36,559 nucleotides of DNA from Planctomycetota bacterium (GCA_018671175.1 JABHIE010000003.1:1-36559); one strand, 5' to 3'; shown: positions 23,327-32,186, counted from the first letter of the stretch. Notes: generated from the sequence alone by a model not told the origin. Numbers and translations: made by a program.

Positions 23327-24382
23327 ATGGCTACGACTCCCCAGAAACTTGCGATTTTATTTGGCGGCACATCCGCCGAGCATGAGATTAGTTTGCGATC
23401 CGCACGCGCGGTCTGCGAGCACCTCGACACCGAGCGATTTGAGGTCATTCTCTGCGGGATTTCGCCGAGCGGGCTTTGGCTGGATCAAGCCACAAGTGCC
23501 GCTTTGTTGGCCGGAGAGGCACTCCCGCAAGACGCAAAATTAGCAGCAAGTCGCGTGCCCGTTTTGCCTAACGGTGTCGATGTGGTTTTCCCAGTGCTGC
23601 ACGGCCCCGGCGGTGAAGACGGCACTTTGCAAGGCTGGCTTGAGTTGCTGGGTGTACCTTTTGTCGGTAGCGGTTGCGTAGGCAGTGCGCTTGCCATGGA
23701 CAAGGCTTTGACCAAGCATGTGCTACGCAGTTGCAATATCCCGGTCGTGCCCTGGACAGACATCCGTCGCCGCGAATGGGATCAAGAGCGTGATGCCGTT
23801 TTGGCCAATGTGATGAAGCGACACGATAAATTCCCGCTTTTTGTTAAACCTACAGCTCAAGGTTCGAGCGTGGGCATCCGCAAGGTCAAAGATGAGTCCG
23901 AGCTGCAAGAAGCCATGGATTACGCCTTTGAATTTGGTGACGCCATCATGGTCGAAAAGGCGATTGTGGGGCGCGAATATGAAATCGCCCTGCTCGACAA
24001 TCAAGGTGAAGTGCTCATTTCTGAAGTGGGTGAGATTTCGACGGCAGATTGGTATGACTATGACAGCAAATATACAAACGACACGGCCGTCCTGACGGCT
24101 CCAAGCGAGACCATCGCGCCTGCATTGGCTGGGCACATGAAAGAGCATGCTCTCAAAGCCGCTCGAGTCTTGCGATTGCGCGGCATGGCTCGGGTTGATT
24201 TTTTGATGGAAAAATCAACAGGTCGATTTGCTTTGAATGAAATTAACACCTTGCCCGGCTTTACAAGTATTTCGATGTTTCCGATGCTGATGGCAGCCGC
24301 GGGTGTCGACATGAAGCAATTAGTCAACCGCCTTGTCGATGCAGCTCTTGAGCGCGCAAAGCCAAGCGCTGGGTCAGCTTAA
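23327..24382 (+). CDS. ddl: D-alanine--D-alanine ligase
   Basis: 351 residues from the ATG at 23327. An earlier in-frame ATG at 23255 is rejected because it lies inside the opposing M1 gene and adds 24 residues absent from the family. MATTPQKLAILFGGTSAEHEISLRS-type opening holds the substrate-binding Glu; HGPGGEDGTLQGWLELLGVPFVG is the conserved turn. ATP-grasp elements: KPTAQGSSVGI, omega-loop WYDYDSKYTND with its Tyr, RVDFLMEKSTGRFALNEINTLPGFT with the metal-binding Asp/Glu/Asn. It makes the D-Ala-D-Ala ends of peptidoglycan precursors in the cytoplasm, so the host has a wall. Its stop overlaps the convergent gene end by 4 bp. Confidence 0.96.
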   Translation: MATTPQKLAILFGGTSAEHEISLRSARAVCEHLDTERFEVILCGISPSGLWLDQATSAALLAGEALPQDAKLAASRVPVLPNGVDVVFPVLHGPGGEDGTLQGWLELLGVPFVGSGCVGSALAMDKALTKHVLRSCNIPVVPWTDIRRREWDQERDAVLANVMKRHDKFPLFVKPTAQGSSVGIRKVKDESELQEAMDYAFEFGDAIMVEKAIVGREYEIALLDNQGEVLISEVGEISTADWYDYDSKYTNDTAVLTAPSETIAPALAGHMKEHALKAARVLRLRGMARVDFLMEKSTGRFALNEINTLPGFTSISMFPMLMAAAGVDMKQLVNRLVDAALERAKPSAGSA

Positions 24383-25275
24383 TAAGATTGCTTCATACAG
24401 AAAACCGACCCGCCTGATTTAATAAACTCACTTGTTTCAAGAGGGATAGGCGTAAAGCCTCGTGAGCGCAACTCGGCCTCAATGTGGCTGCAACCACTCT
24501 GAATTAGCACATGCTTGCCATCTGGGCAGTGGGCGTTGGCCGCAAAATGAAGCGCCTCGCTCTCGGTTACTTCGATTAAGTCGCTGAATGCCGCGTGTAA
24601 AAGTTCGAGCCCGTTTGCGTCAAAAGCGGATCTCACAAACATGGCGCAGCTCTCGGTGATCGGCGCCAAAGCTGTGTCGAGATGGTAAAAACGCTCGTCT
24701 TGAAGCGGATAGAGCAAGATGTCTAAATCAGCATGCGCGTCAGCAAGTGCATGCCAAGCATCGGCACTCGTGCGCGGCCCCGTGCCAGCGTGAAGTAAGA
24801 ATCGACCGGGGTGGTGGATGGCATCGCCGCAGCCTTCGAATCTTGAAACGGTGGCTGGCATAGTGCGCGTAGTGATATCAGCCTCATCAAAAAAACACTG
24901 ATGGAAGGCCGTCTCGCCACGACGAGAAGGGTGTGCCATTTTGCCGAGCCAGACTTCAAGCCCCTTATTGGGCAAAGGGAGCGCCATTGAGGGGTTTGCT
25001 GTAAAAACTGCATCTTGGTGCGTACTGCCCGCATCAATCGTTGAAACCTCGACACCGATTGAATTGTAAGCCTCGGCAACCGCGCGCCATTGCGATTGAG
25101 CAAGGTTGCGATCGATGGGGTTGAGCTCGCCGCTCGCGTCGGCCATGTGGACATTTATGACTTCGACCACATCGAAAGCGTGTGGCTTGCCCATTAAAAC
25201 TCGCATGGGTTTGACGACGACAGGAAGGTCAGCCGCTCGGCGCGGCCAGTCAGCAAGGCGAGTGATGAGAGTCAA
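24379..25275 (-). CDS. Pentein-fold guanidino-modifying enzyme (arginine deiminase / DDAH-like)
   Basis: About 298 residues from a TTG at 25275, one base after the permease stop; the longer open frame to 25686 is antisense to no gene but duplicates permease coding DNA and lacks family features. Pentein motifs: RVLMGKPHAFDVVEVINVHM opening region, DAVFTANPSMALP (Asp and Asn of substrate binding), SRFEGCGDAIHH (Glu and Asp), ERFYHLDTALAPI (catalytic His) and FIKSGGSVFCM with the catalytic Cys near the C-terminus. Such enzymes hydrolyse or transfer the guanidino group of arginine or methylarginines. The exact reaction (dimethylargininase, arginine dihydrolase or other) cannot be read from motifs. 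It ends an ABC-transporter operon. Confidence 0.82.
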   Translation of the reverse strand: MTLITRLADWPRRAADLPVVVKPMRVLMGKPHAFDVVEVINVHMADASGELNPIDRNLAQSQWRAVAEAYNSIGVEVSTIDAGSTHQDAVFTANPSMALPLPNKGLEVWLGKMAHPSRRGETAFHQCFFDEADITTRTMPATVSRFEGCGDAIHHPGRFLLHAGTGPRTSADAWHALADAHADLDILLYPLQDERFYHLDTALAPITESCAMFVRSAFDANGLELLHAAFSDLIEVTESEALHFAANAHCPDGKHVLIQSGCSHIEAELRSRGFTPIPLETSEFIKSGGSVFCMKQSY

Positions 25276-25276
25276 G

Positions 25277-26074
25277 TTAAAGAATGTCTCGAGAGCGTGA
25301 CGCGCGCCAAGCCATCCAGAGGAAAAGTGCTGTGGCGGAAATGAGGACGACGATTGAGAGCACAACCCCGGGTGGGTCGAGGTCAGGAGCGAAAAAGCCC
25401 GTCCATGCTTCTTTAATGCCGCACCACTCGCGTAACAGGCCAAAAAGGTAGCGGTGGGGGGAAGTTGGTTGCAAAAGGCCTGGCACCGAACCGATGGTGG
25501 CGCCCCAGCCGATGAGTAGGCCGAAGCCCCAAATGGCAGCTTTTTTGCTCCATGCGCCGAGAAAGAGGCAGACCGCGCTGTAGGCCGCAGAACCCATAAA
25601 TAGCACGCCGAATAGGCCAATCGCGCGCTGGAACCAAGCGCCGGTTGAGGCGGAATCACCGCCAAGAGCGCCACTTGTATCGCCAATGGAAAGCAATAGA
25701 AGAGGTGTGATTACTGCAAGCAAGAGGGCGGGAATCATGGCGAGGAGCGCGCCTTGATAAAGCCCTAGCAAAATGACCCAGCGCGGGGTTGGCCTTGTGA
25801 CCAAATACCCAATCGCCCCTTTGTCATAGAGTGAGTGCATGAGCGGCAGGATGGCCGTCATGCAGAAAAAGGGCAAAACTAAATAGAGGAAAATTGGGGC
25901 GAGGTATTCGCCATAGAAGTCAAAGCGTGAGTGCAGACCAGCATCTTTAAAGACGCGAAAGGCAAACGCCATGAGCGAGGGGAATAGCGCAATGCCAAAA
26001 ACAGGCAGAGCTTTGACGCTCAGCAAATTTTGGCGCAAGGCAAACTGTCTCATTACGGAGAGAGGAGTTTTCAT
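25277..26074 (-). CDS. ABC-2 type membrane permease (second pair)
   Basis: 265 residues with six or so membrane segments (about 25-40, 62-82, 103-125, 130-155, 175-197, 240-258). A soluble N-terminus KTPLSVMRQFALRQNLLSVKA and the segment DKGAIGYLVTRPTPRWVILLG, typical of the ABC-2 exporter coupling region, follow. The start overlaps the stop of its ATPase gene as ATGA (26071-26074), so the two are made as a pair. The substrate is unknown. Because the next pair upstream is similar in layout, this could be one half of a heteromeric exporter. Confidence 0.83.
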   Translation of the reverse strand: MKTPLSVMRQFALRQNLLSVKALPVFGIALFPSLMAFAFRVFKDAGLHSRFDFYGEYLAPIFLYLVLPFFCMTAILPLMHSLYDKGAIGYLVTRPTPRWVILLGLYQGALLAMIPALLLAVITPLLLLSIGDTSGALGGDSASTGAWFQRAIGLFGVLFMGSAAYSAVCLFLGAWSKKAAIWGFGLLIGWGATIGSVPGLLQPTSPHRYLFGLLREWCGIKEAWTGFFAPDLDPPGVVLSIVVLISATALFLWMAWRASRSRDIL

Positions 26075-27006
26075 TCGGAAAAATCACCCACGAGCAGGTT
26101 GAAGATGGCCTCTAGGTTTTCGTCTTCGACATCGAATTGTTGGATGCCACCCTTTGTGCCGATGTCGGACAAATGTAGCAACAGTTCATTCAATTGCCGG
26201 GTCTCAATAAGAAGGGCGCCTGTGTCTTCGAATGAAACACCAGTAGCCAATTCTTTGGAAAGGACATCTCCGGCAATGGAGCGCAAAGATGTGCCAATCA
26301 ATCGCACGCGCCGAGGTTTGCGCCCGATCAATTCTCTGATTTCACCAAGGCGACCTTCGGCCAGCAAACGCCCGTGGTGAAGGAGAATTACGCGATTCGT
26401 GACGGATTCGACTTCGTGTAAAACATGAGAAGCAAGCAATACAGTGCCGCCGATGGTCGCATGATTGCGTACAAGGTCGATCAAGGATCTGCGGCTGACT
26501 GGGTCCATGCCGTTGAGTGGCTCATCGAGCAGTAAGAGCTCTGGCTCAAATAGCAAAGCTTGCGCAACCTTAATGCGCTGTCGCATCCCTTTTGACATGG
26601 CCGACATTTTTTTGCCGGCGTATTCACTCATGGATACCTTTTGCAGAGCTTCCTCTGCGCGTTTTATTGCGGCGGGGCCACCTTCGCCTTGAAGGCCGGC
26701 GAGTAGCTTCAGGAAATCAATGCCGCGTTCATTTTCAAAATGGACATCTTCACCGGGGGAATAGCCGACGCGTCGAAAAGTATCGTGGCTGTCGGGACCC
26801 ATCCGCACGCCAAATAGCTCGACAAAGCCTCGGCTTGGTCGAATCTGCCCAGTCAGCATGCGCATCAAAGTTGATTTGCCCGAGCCGTTTGGCCCAAGCA
26901 GGCCGATTACGCCCGAATCAATGGAGATATCTAGGCCGGCCAAGCCTTGAACCTCGCCGTACCAGCGAGACAGGCCAACGCAACGAATAGCAGGTGAAGA
27001 AGTCAT
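26071..27006 (-). CDS. ABC transporter ATP-binding protein (second pair)
   Basis: 311 residues from the ATG at 27006; the open frame extends to 27081 but that start would overlap the permease gene upstream. Walker A is GPNGSGKST (38-46), the signature is MSKGMRQR (a variant of LSGGQ common in ABC-2 exporters), Walker B is LLLLDEP and the D-loop NGMDP. The switch His lies in LLASHVLHEVE. A C-terminal domain of about 90 residues is typical of NatA/CcmA/GldA-like exporter ATPases. It lies 7 bp after the first permease and overlaps its own permease gene by 4 bp. Confidence 0.92.
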   Translation of the reverse strand: MTSSPAIRCVGLSRWYGEVQGLAGLDISIDSGVIGLLGPNGSGKSTLMRMLTGQIRPSRGFVELFGVRMGPDSHDTFRRVGYSPGEDVHFENERGIDFLKLLAGLQGEGGPAAIKRAEEALQKVSMSEYAGKKMSAMSKGMRQRIKVAQALLFEPELLLLDEPLNGMDPVSRRSLIDLVRNHATIGGTVLLASHVLHEVESVTNRVILLHHGRLLAEGRLGEIRELIGRKPRRVRLIGTSLRSIAGDVLSKELATGVSFEDTGALLIETRQLNELLLHLSDIGTKGGIQQFDVEDENLEAIFNLLVGDFSE

Positions 27007-27013
27007 GGAATCG

Positions 27014-27907
27014 TTATCCGACCAAAGTCCGTTTATGAAGCGCGCGCGTGAGCACAAGCAGGGAGCCGCCGCATATGGCAAGCAGAACCGTCAAGGCCAA
27101 ACCAAACGAAGGGAGTCGCGTTGAGATCTCGTGGTCAACGCCCATGAAACCGGCTGACACAACATAAATATCATTCCAGAATGCAATCGCGCCCATTTCA
27201 GGGTTGTCTGTGACTTCCGTCAAGATAGTGCCCATGCCGCCTGAAAAGAAAAACACCACGAGCAAGACGAGGTTAGTCCAGAGCCCCGATCGCGTAATGG
27301 CCGTTATGGCTTGAATCAGCAGAGACATCGTGAGGGCGACCAGAGTCATTGCGGCCGTCATCCCGAAAGGCACTCGGGCGACATCATGGAAATGCCCATC
27401 TGGGCCAGTGCTCACATCGAATAGCCAAATCCAGAGCATCGGCGCCAAAGTGACCGCGAGCAAGAAGCCTGCATAAGCGGCCGTCCTGCCGAAAAGATAG
27501 CCCCATGGCGTGAGCGGCCTCGCAAAATAAGCTTCGAGCGCATTGGTGCGGAGGTCGCCTGCAATGAGGTCGTAGCCAAACAACAGCGAAAGCGGCAGCA
27601 AGAATGGGTGGATGTAAAGATTCAGTAAGCCAAGGTAAGTGGCATTTGTAATCTGGAAGCTGCGGTCGCCTGCGACGCCCATTTCGCCTAAACTTTGAGC
27701 AATTGTGCGCCAATCGGGGATGGCCACATTGAGCGCGTAAAGCAACAAAGTCAGCGCAATGGCTAAGAGCAGAGACATCGTTGTGATGCGGCGCACCCAT
27801 TTCGATTTCCAGCCGCGGCCCCAAGTAGAAAACATGACGGGCACCCAAGCGGGGCGCTTGGATTTGACACCGGTGTAGCGAGAGTAAGAGGAAGCGCGAA
27901 AGGCCAT
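27014..27907 (-). CDS. ABC-2 type membrane permease (first pair)
   Basis: 297 residues. A basic N-terminus (about 1-38) precedes the first membrane segment at 40-62. A large outside loop (63-90, DWRTIAQSLGEMGVAGDRSF) comes before five more segments. DLRTNALEAYFARPLTPWGYLFGR is the conserved ABC-2 coupling segment. The last segment ends in LTRALHKRTLVG. The ATG overlaps the stop of its ATPase by one base (TAATG), so expression is coupled. Export of an unknown substrate is the likely function. Confidence 0.83.
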   Translation of the reverse strand: MAFRASSYSRYTGVKSKRPAWVPVMFSTWGRGWKSKWVRRITTMSLLLAIALTLLLYALNVAIPDWRTIAQSLGEMGVAGDRSFQITNATYLGLLNLYIHPFLLPLSLLFGYDLIAGDLRTNALEAYFARPLTPWGYLFGRTAAYAGFLLAVTLAPMLWIWLFDVSTGPDGHFHDVARVPFGMTAAMTLVALTMSLLIQAITAITRSGLWTNLVLLVVFFFSGGMGTILTEVTDNPEMGAIAFWNDIYVVSAGFMGVDHEISTRLPSFGLALTVLLAICGGSLLVLTRALHKRTLVG

Positions 27908-28851
27908 TAGAAAGTCGTGTCGGCTAGGGCTTCAAGGAAGGCATCTTCGAGCGAGCGAGCCGCAGGCTGCAGACCCGACAAAGAAATTTTTGATTGCGCG
28001 GCTAGAGCAAAAACTTGTTCGGATTCGATGACGCCGTCAGGGTTGGTCAGCAACAGCTCGTCGTCGTGCTTGCCTGGCTCAACTTGGATGCCCGCTGAGC
28101 GCGCTTGCTCTGAAAATGCGGCGACATCATCACGAGCGGCTAGTCGCACTCTTTTTGCGCCACGGGCGGCGGCTGTGAGGTTGGCAACGCTATCGGCAGC
28201 TTTGAGGTGCCCTCGATTGAGCACCCATACTTGGTCGCAAAGCCGCTCAACATCGGGCAATAGATGGCTCGCCAAGATGATATGCACGCCATGCTCTTGG
28301 CGGATGCGATCAATCGCATCAAGCATGTAGGCGCGGCCCCGAGGGTCGAGCCCGTTAGTTGGCTCATCAAGGAAAAGAACATCGGGGTCGTGCACAAGAG
28401 CCGAGGCTAGTTTGTAGCGTTGGCGCATGCCCACAGAAAAGCTGGAGACATCGCGATAGCGCTCTTCGCCGAGGCCCACAAAATGCAGTAAGTCGTGCGC
28501 GCGCAGCATGGCGTCTTCGCGGGGGAAGCCGCAGACCTCAGCAAGATGGGCCAAACCCGCAACGCCCGACATGCCGCCTACCCAGCAGTCGCGCTCTGGC
28601 ATGTAGCCGATGCGGCCACGAAGAGTCGCGCTCTTTTGGCTTGTGTCTTTGCCAAAGAGGAGTGCTTGCCCCGATGCAGGCGGCACAAGGCCAAGAATCG
28701 AGCGAAGCATTGTCGATTTGCCTGCGCCGTTGGGGCCAAGCAAGGCCAGCGAGCCACCTTGAAAAGTGGCTGTAATGCCCGTTAAAGCCTGAAAAGAGCC
28801 GTATCGGACAGTCAGGGCATCGAGGTCGAGGACGGGTTTTGTTTCGCTCAA
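27907..28851 (-). CDS. ABC transporter ATP-binding protein (first pair)
   Basis: 314 residues from a TTG codon that forms a TTGA overlap with the upstream stop. Walker A is GPNGAGKST (39-47), the signature region reads FSVGMRQRYKLASAL, Walker B is VLFLDEPTNGLDP, and the switch His is in ILASHLLPDVE. The C-terminal region (about 215-314) is a small regulatory domain, as in GldA/NatA-type ATPases. It is most like exporter ATPases that pair with ABC-2 permeases and is paired with the gene starting one base before its stop. Confidence 0.92.
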   Translation of the reverse strand: MSETKPVLDLDALTVRYGSFQALTGITATFQGGSLALLGPNGAGKSTMLRSILGLVPPASGQALLFGKDTSQKSATLRGRIGYMPERDCWVGGMSGVAGLAHLAEVCGFPREDAMLRAHDLLHFVGLGEERYRDVSSFSVGMRQRYKLASALVHDPDVLFLDEPTNGLDPRGRAYMLDAIDRIRQEHGVHIILASHLLPDVERLCDQVWVLNRGHLKAADSVANLTAAARGAKRVRLAARDDVAAFSEQARSAGIQVEPGKHDDELLLTNPDGVIESEQVFALAAQSKISLSGLQPAARSLEDAFLEALADTTF

Positions 28852-29759
28852 GACTTCTTTGATTGAATGGGGAGCAGGATTTTACGCGTGACTTTGCGCG
28901 TAAAGTTTCGGAGCTCTTGCTCGCGCATGGATTCACGCAATGAGAGCTCGATTTCGTCGGCGACTTGTGTGATGTCGCCCGTGCCGAAAATATGCAATGC
29001 TTCAACTTGAATTAAATAAACCCATTTTTCCCCGAAAATCGGGCCGCGCAAAAAGCCATCACTTTTGCGTTTGAAACCGAGGTTCGCAAAGAGTTGCTTA
29101 AGCATTGACACCTCAAAATTCTTAGTGCTTTGGCGGCTTAGAATGCCAGCCGCACCATTTCGTTTGCGGCTAATTGGGTCTTGCGAATAAGTTAAGACAG
29201 CTTCTTCCCAGGTCAGCGTTTTAGCCATGATGCGATCACCGACTTGAGTGAGCGTTTGATGCAACCCATTGCGGGCATCTTGAGAAAGCGCGAACCCTGT
29301 TTTTAAATCGATAAGCGGAACGCGAATCCAGGAGCATTGCAGTTGGCCATGAAACTCAGGTACGGATTTCAGGTAATGAGCTCGCAATTCAGGCATCGTG
29401 AAATCAGTCGGTTGATCCGCTTCAAGCACCCGGTCAAGTTGCTCACGCATTGTGCCTTGGGCTGGCTCATGCTCGGAGTCTTCGAACACGGCGAGCCAGT
29501 CACTGAACTCGCGAACGATTTCATAAAACCGAGGTGAGTTAATGTAGAGTCGAAAAAGCTCGGCTGTATTCGGGTCGCGATAGGCCTGCGCGAGTGGGTC
29601 GTCGCTAGCGAAGGCAACACGGAAGACATCCGCCACTGTGTAAGTGGTTTCGCCTTGAGTCAACACATGAGCCGACCAGTCGCTTTTAGGGCTTGCGGGG
29701 GCTAACGGTGGCTCGTTTTGCGCGAGAATCGGGGCAGCGAGCAGAAGGGTGAGAAACAT
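28848..29759 (-). CDS. Exported parvulin-like (PpiC/SurA-type) protein
   Basis: 303 residues. The signal peptide is MFLTLLLAAPILAQ. A helical N-terminal part (about 30-150) contains MPELRAHYLKSVPEF, which resembles the SurA/PrsA chaperone region. Residues about 160-275 follow a degenerate parvulin pattern: SWIRVPLIDL, LTWEEAVLTYSQDPISRKRNGAAGILSR, then a strand GEKWVYLIQVEALH. Peptidyl-prolyl isomerase activity is plausible but the active-site residues are not all recognisable. It is the first gene of a six-gene operon with two ABC exporters, so it may fold or hold an exported substrate. Confidence 0.68.
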   Translation of the reverse strand: MFLTLLLAAPILAQNEPPLAPASPKSDWSAHVLTQGETTYTVADVFRVAFASDDPLAQAYRDPNTAELFRLYINSPRFYEIVREFSDWLAVFEDSEHEPAQGTMREQLDRVLEADQPTDFTMPELRAHYLKSVPEFHGQLQCSWIRVPLIDLKTGFALSQDARNGLHQTLTQVGDRIMAKTLTWEEAVLTYSQDPISRKRNGAAGILSRQSTKNFEVSMLKQLFANLGFKRKSDGFLRGPIFGEKWVYLIQVEALHIFGTGDITQVADEIELSLRESMREQELRNFTRKVTRKILLPIQSKKS

Positions 29760-29788
29760 GGATTGGGGAAGTCGGGTGGGGGGCGGTT

Positions 29789-29794
29789 ATCGTA
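29789..29794 (-). promoter_or_regulatory. -10-like TACGAT for the parvulin/ABC operon
   Basis: Twenty-nine bases separate the box from the ATG at 29759, so a short leader is expected. It shares the central TA with the kinase box at 29793-29798. Confidence 0.3.
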
Positions 29795-29798
29795 ACCT
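29793..29798 (+). promoter_or_regulatory. -10-like TAACCT for the galactokinase-family gene
   Basis: Eight bases separate the box from the ATG at 29807, with no Shine-Dalgarno sequence. Confidence 0.38.
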
Positions 29799-29806
29799 TT
29801 CGCATC

Positions 29807-31015
29807 ATGACGGTAACTGCCCGAGCCTACGAAGAAGCTTTGAATCTGCTTGAAGATTCCGAGCATGCACGGGTGTTTTTTGCTCCTGGGCGGGCAAACT
29901 TGGCGGGTGCGCACATGGATTACAACGGTGGGCGTGTCATGCCCGTCGCTTTGTCGCGCGGCACTTATCTGGCTGTTTCGCCTCGACAAGATGGGCGATT
30001 CCTGATTCAGTCGGCCCAGTTTCCTGGCGAGGCCGTTGAGCTGTCGCCTGATGATTTGCGCCCAGGTCGCGTGAAGTCATGGTCGGTTTACACCGAGGGC
30101 GCGCTTTATGTCGCACGCCGCGCTTGGGGTGAGTTGCCGGGGTTGAATTTGGCTTTGAGCGCCGATTTGCCGATGGCGAAGGGGCTGTCGTCCTCTGCAA
30201 GCGTTGAGGCCGTGGTCGTCTACGCGCTTTCTCATTTAATGGGGCTCAACAATGGCGCGTCCCATCCTGATCAGATTGACGAGTGGGTCCGTTTGGCCCA
30301 TGCCGCAGAAAATGAATATGCAGGTGTTCGATGCGGAATTTTGGATCAGAGTGCCATTTTCTTGGCCCAACCCGATAGCTTGCTTTGGTTTGATTGCCTT
30401 GAGCTTACGCGCGAGCATTTACCGCTCGATGCGGCGCAGGCCTCGATTGTCATTCTCGATACGGGCGTTTCTCGGCAGTTGGCGCGCAGCGCGTTTAATG
30501 AGCGCGTGGCCGAGTGCACTCAGGCACTGGGTTTATTGCAGAAGCATTTGCCGGGTATTACTTGCTTGCGCGATGTCTTCCCGGCAGATTTCGCTAAGTT
30601 CGGGGGCGAATTGACTTCGACTTTGCACAAACGGGTTCGGCATGTGGTGACTGAGGTCGTCCGTACCGATTTGGCGGCTGATGCTTTGCGCCGACATGAT
30701 TTGGCTGCATTCGGCGCGACGATGACGGCGAGCCATGAGTCGATGCGTGTTGATTACGAGGTTTCCATTTCTGAGCTTGATGCCATGGTTGCTGCTGCGG
30801 TGGCTCAAAATGGTTGCTACGGTGCACGACTGACGGGCGCGGGCTTTGGTGGTTGCGTTGTTGCTTTGGTGCATCCCGATGCGCGCGAGGCTTTCGACAC
30901 AAATGTTGCGGCGGCTTACCGGGTTGCCACGGGCCGCGAGGTCAAGCCTCAGTGGTTTGCGCCTGCGGGTGGCCCTCGCGAAATCGTGGCCAATCTTCGC
31001 GGTCCTTCCGTTTAG
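29807..31015 (+). CDS. galK: Galactokinase-family (GHMP) sugar kinase
   Basis: 402 residues, the usual galactokinase length. FFAPGRANLAGAHMDYNGG (about 25-42) is the family signature region, MAKGLSSSAS (123-132) is the phosphate-binding GHMP motif, CGILDQ (176-181) carries the catalytic Asp180, and TGAGFGGCVVAL is motif 3. The canonical signature is GRVNLIGEHTDYN; here the Glu that contacts the sugar 6-hydroxyl in known galactokinases is Ala35. His36 and Asp38 are kept. Phosphorylation of galactose C1 is the default assignment, but a sugar altered at C6 is possible. No other galactose genes lie nearby. Confidence 0.85.
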   Translation: MTVTARAYEEALNLLEDSEHARVFFAPGRANLAGAHMDYNGGRVMPVALSRGTYLAVSPRQDGRFLIQSAQFPGEAVELSPDDLRPGRVKSWSVYTEGALYVARRAWGELPGLNLALSADLPMAKGLSSSASVEAVVVYALSHLMGLNNGASHPDQIDEWVRLAHAAENEYAGVRCGILDQSAIFLAQPDSLLWFDCLELTREHLPLDAAQASIVILDTGVSRQLARSAFNERVAECTQALGLLQKHLPGITCLRDVFPADFAKFGGELTSTLHKRVRHVVTEVVRTDLAADALRRHDLAAFGATMTASHESMRVDYEVSISELDAMVAAAVAQNGCYGARLTGAGFGGCVVALVHPDAREAFDTNVAAAYRVATGREVKPQWFAPAGGPREIVANLRGPSV

Positions 31016-31035
31016 CGGAAGAGATACTATTTTTT
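31005..31035 (+). terminator. Weak terminator candidate after the sugar kinase gene
   Basis: CTTCCG (31005-31010) and CGGAAG (31016-31021) form a 6-bp stem with the stop codon TAG inside the 5-base loop; six T follow at 31030-31035, eight bases later. The spacing is long for an intrinsic terminator. Confidence 0.3.
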
Positions 31036-32184
31036 GATGCGAATGAGCATCATGCGTCGGCGCACGCGGCCGTCGTCGGGGGTCGATGTCATCCATACGG
31101 GGCCCGCCGTTTTCATTTTGTTGAAACGAGCAGCTTCAAGCAAATTTTGAGCGTCGGCGATTGGCTGAGCGGGCGCAAACAACGACCAACGCAGATATGT
31201 GCCACCCTTTTGAAGTTGAGCGCCTGGCGTGTCGCTCGAAACAAGGCGGACGGCGGTCGCAGTCTTTTTTTCTATCCGCAGCCAATGGCCGTGAGTCGAG
31301 CCGGGCGAGCTTTGATGCGTGTCGTTGTTGTTTGGCTCGTGGTTGGAATCAGCAGCGAGCCAATATAAATCAGGCTGTCGAATCAACTCGATTTGATCTG
31401 GAGAATGCGCCAAGCTCGCCTCGGCCGATGCCCGCACGCCGGTCCAGCTGCCTTGGTCATTGATTGCCAAATGCGCGGGCAAAAAAGCATTTTCAAGGCA
31501 AAGCATGGCGCCTCTCGTTTCAGAAAACCGCTCAATCTGCAAACCATGCGCATACTGCCACGACCAAGTTTTGGGGAAGGCACCCGTTGGCGTTTTTTCC
31601 CAATCGCTTAAGCTCAACTTGAGGCCATCGAGCTGGATTTCGCTCGGTAGAGAATCAACCAGCGAAGCGCGAATACTGCCAAAGGGCCCGCTGATTTCTG
31701 CCGTATCAGCCTTTGTCGTCGGGAAATCCCAACCCCAAGGGAATCGAGCCAGCGACCATCTAAGCCAAGTGTCACGGTCAATCGTATCAACAGGGTTTTT
31801 GCGCGCCTGCTTTGCTTTAGGCGTTTTGACCCACGACTGATTCTCTTCTTCGGGTTTACGCGCACCCGAAAAGAGAAATGTATTAGAGCGTTTTTCCGAA
31901 GTCAGCGTAAATCGCAAACGGTCAGGCCCACCCAGCAAAATTTGGACGCCCTGCGTAACAGGCTCTCGTTTGCCGATGAGGAAAGTAACCTCGCCCGTAA
32001 ATAAATAATGCTGAGCCGGTGTTTGAGGAGGAGTGAGGGTCACGCCTCGGGCAATTGCAGATTGCTCTGCCTGGGTTTCGGCTTGAGCTTGAGCCTGCTT
32101 TTGGCCTTGTTCTGGTTTTTGGGGGCAAGCCAACCCAGACACCGCAAGAGTGGCTCCAAGCCAAATCAGAGGCAAGGCCAGCAT
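31027..32184 (-). CDS. Lipoprotein of unknown function
   Basis: 385 residues from the ATG at 32184, two bases after the upstream stop. An alternative TTG at 32229 is rejected because it would put 15 residues before a clean lipoprotein signal ending SGLAC (Cys19). A Gln/Glu/Ala-rich linker (about 20-45) follows, then a beta-rich body with YLFTGEVTFLIGKR, GVQILLGGPDRLRFTL and a tail TYLRWSLFAPAQ. The first beta stretch recalls LolA/LolB-like or similar lipoprotein-carrier folds, but this is not firm. It is cotranscribed with the HEAT-repeat lipoprotein upstream. Confidence 0.75.
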   Translation of the reverse strand: MLALPLIWLGATLAVSGLACPQKPEQGQKQAQAQAETQAEQSAIARGVTLTPPQTPAQHYLFTGEVTFLIGKREPVTQGVQILLGGPDRLRFTLTSEKRSNTFLFSGARKPEEENQSWVKTPKAKQARKNPVDTIDRDTWLRWSLARFPWGWDFPTTKADTAEISGPFGSIRASLVDSLPSEIQLDGLKLSLSDWEKTPTGAFPKTWSWQYAHGLQIERFSETRGAMLCLENAFLPAHLAINDQGSWTGVRASAEASLAHSPDQIELIRQPDLYWLAADSNHEPNNNDTHQSSPGSTHGHWLRIEKKTATAVRLVSSDTPGAQLQKGGTYLRWSLFAPAQPIADAQNLLEAARFNKMKTAGPVWMTSTPDDGRVRRRMMLIRIKK

Positions 32185-32186
32185 AT

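Noticed and set aside
25276..25686. N-terminal extension of the guanidino-modifying enzyme frame
   Set aside because: It lies inside the permease coding sequence in another frame and shows Ala/Ser-rich low-information sequence; the family fold begins after the TTG at 25275.
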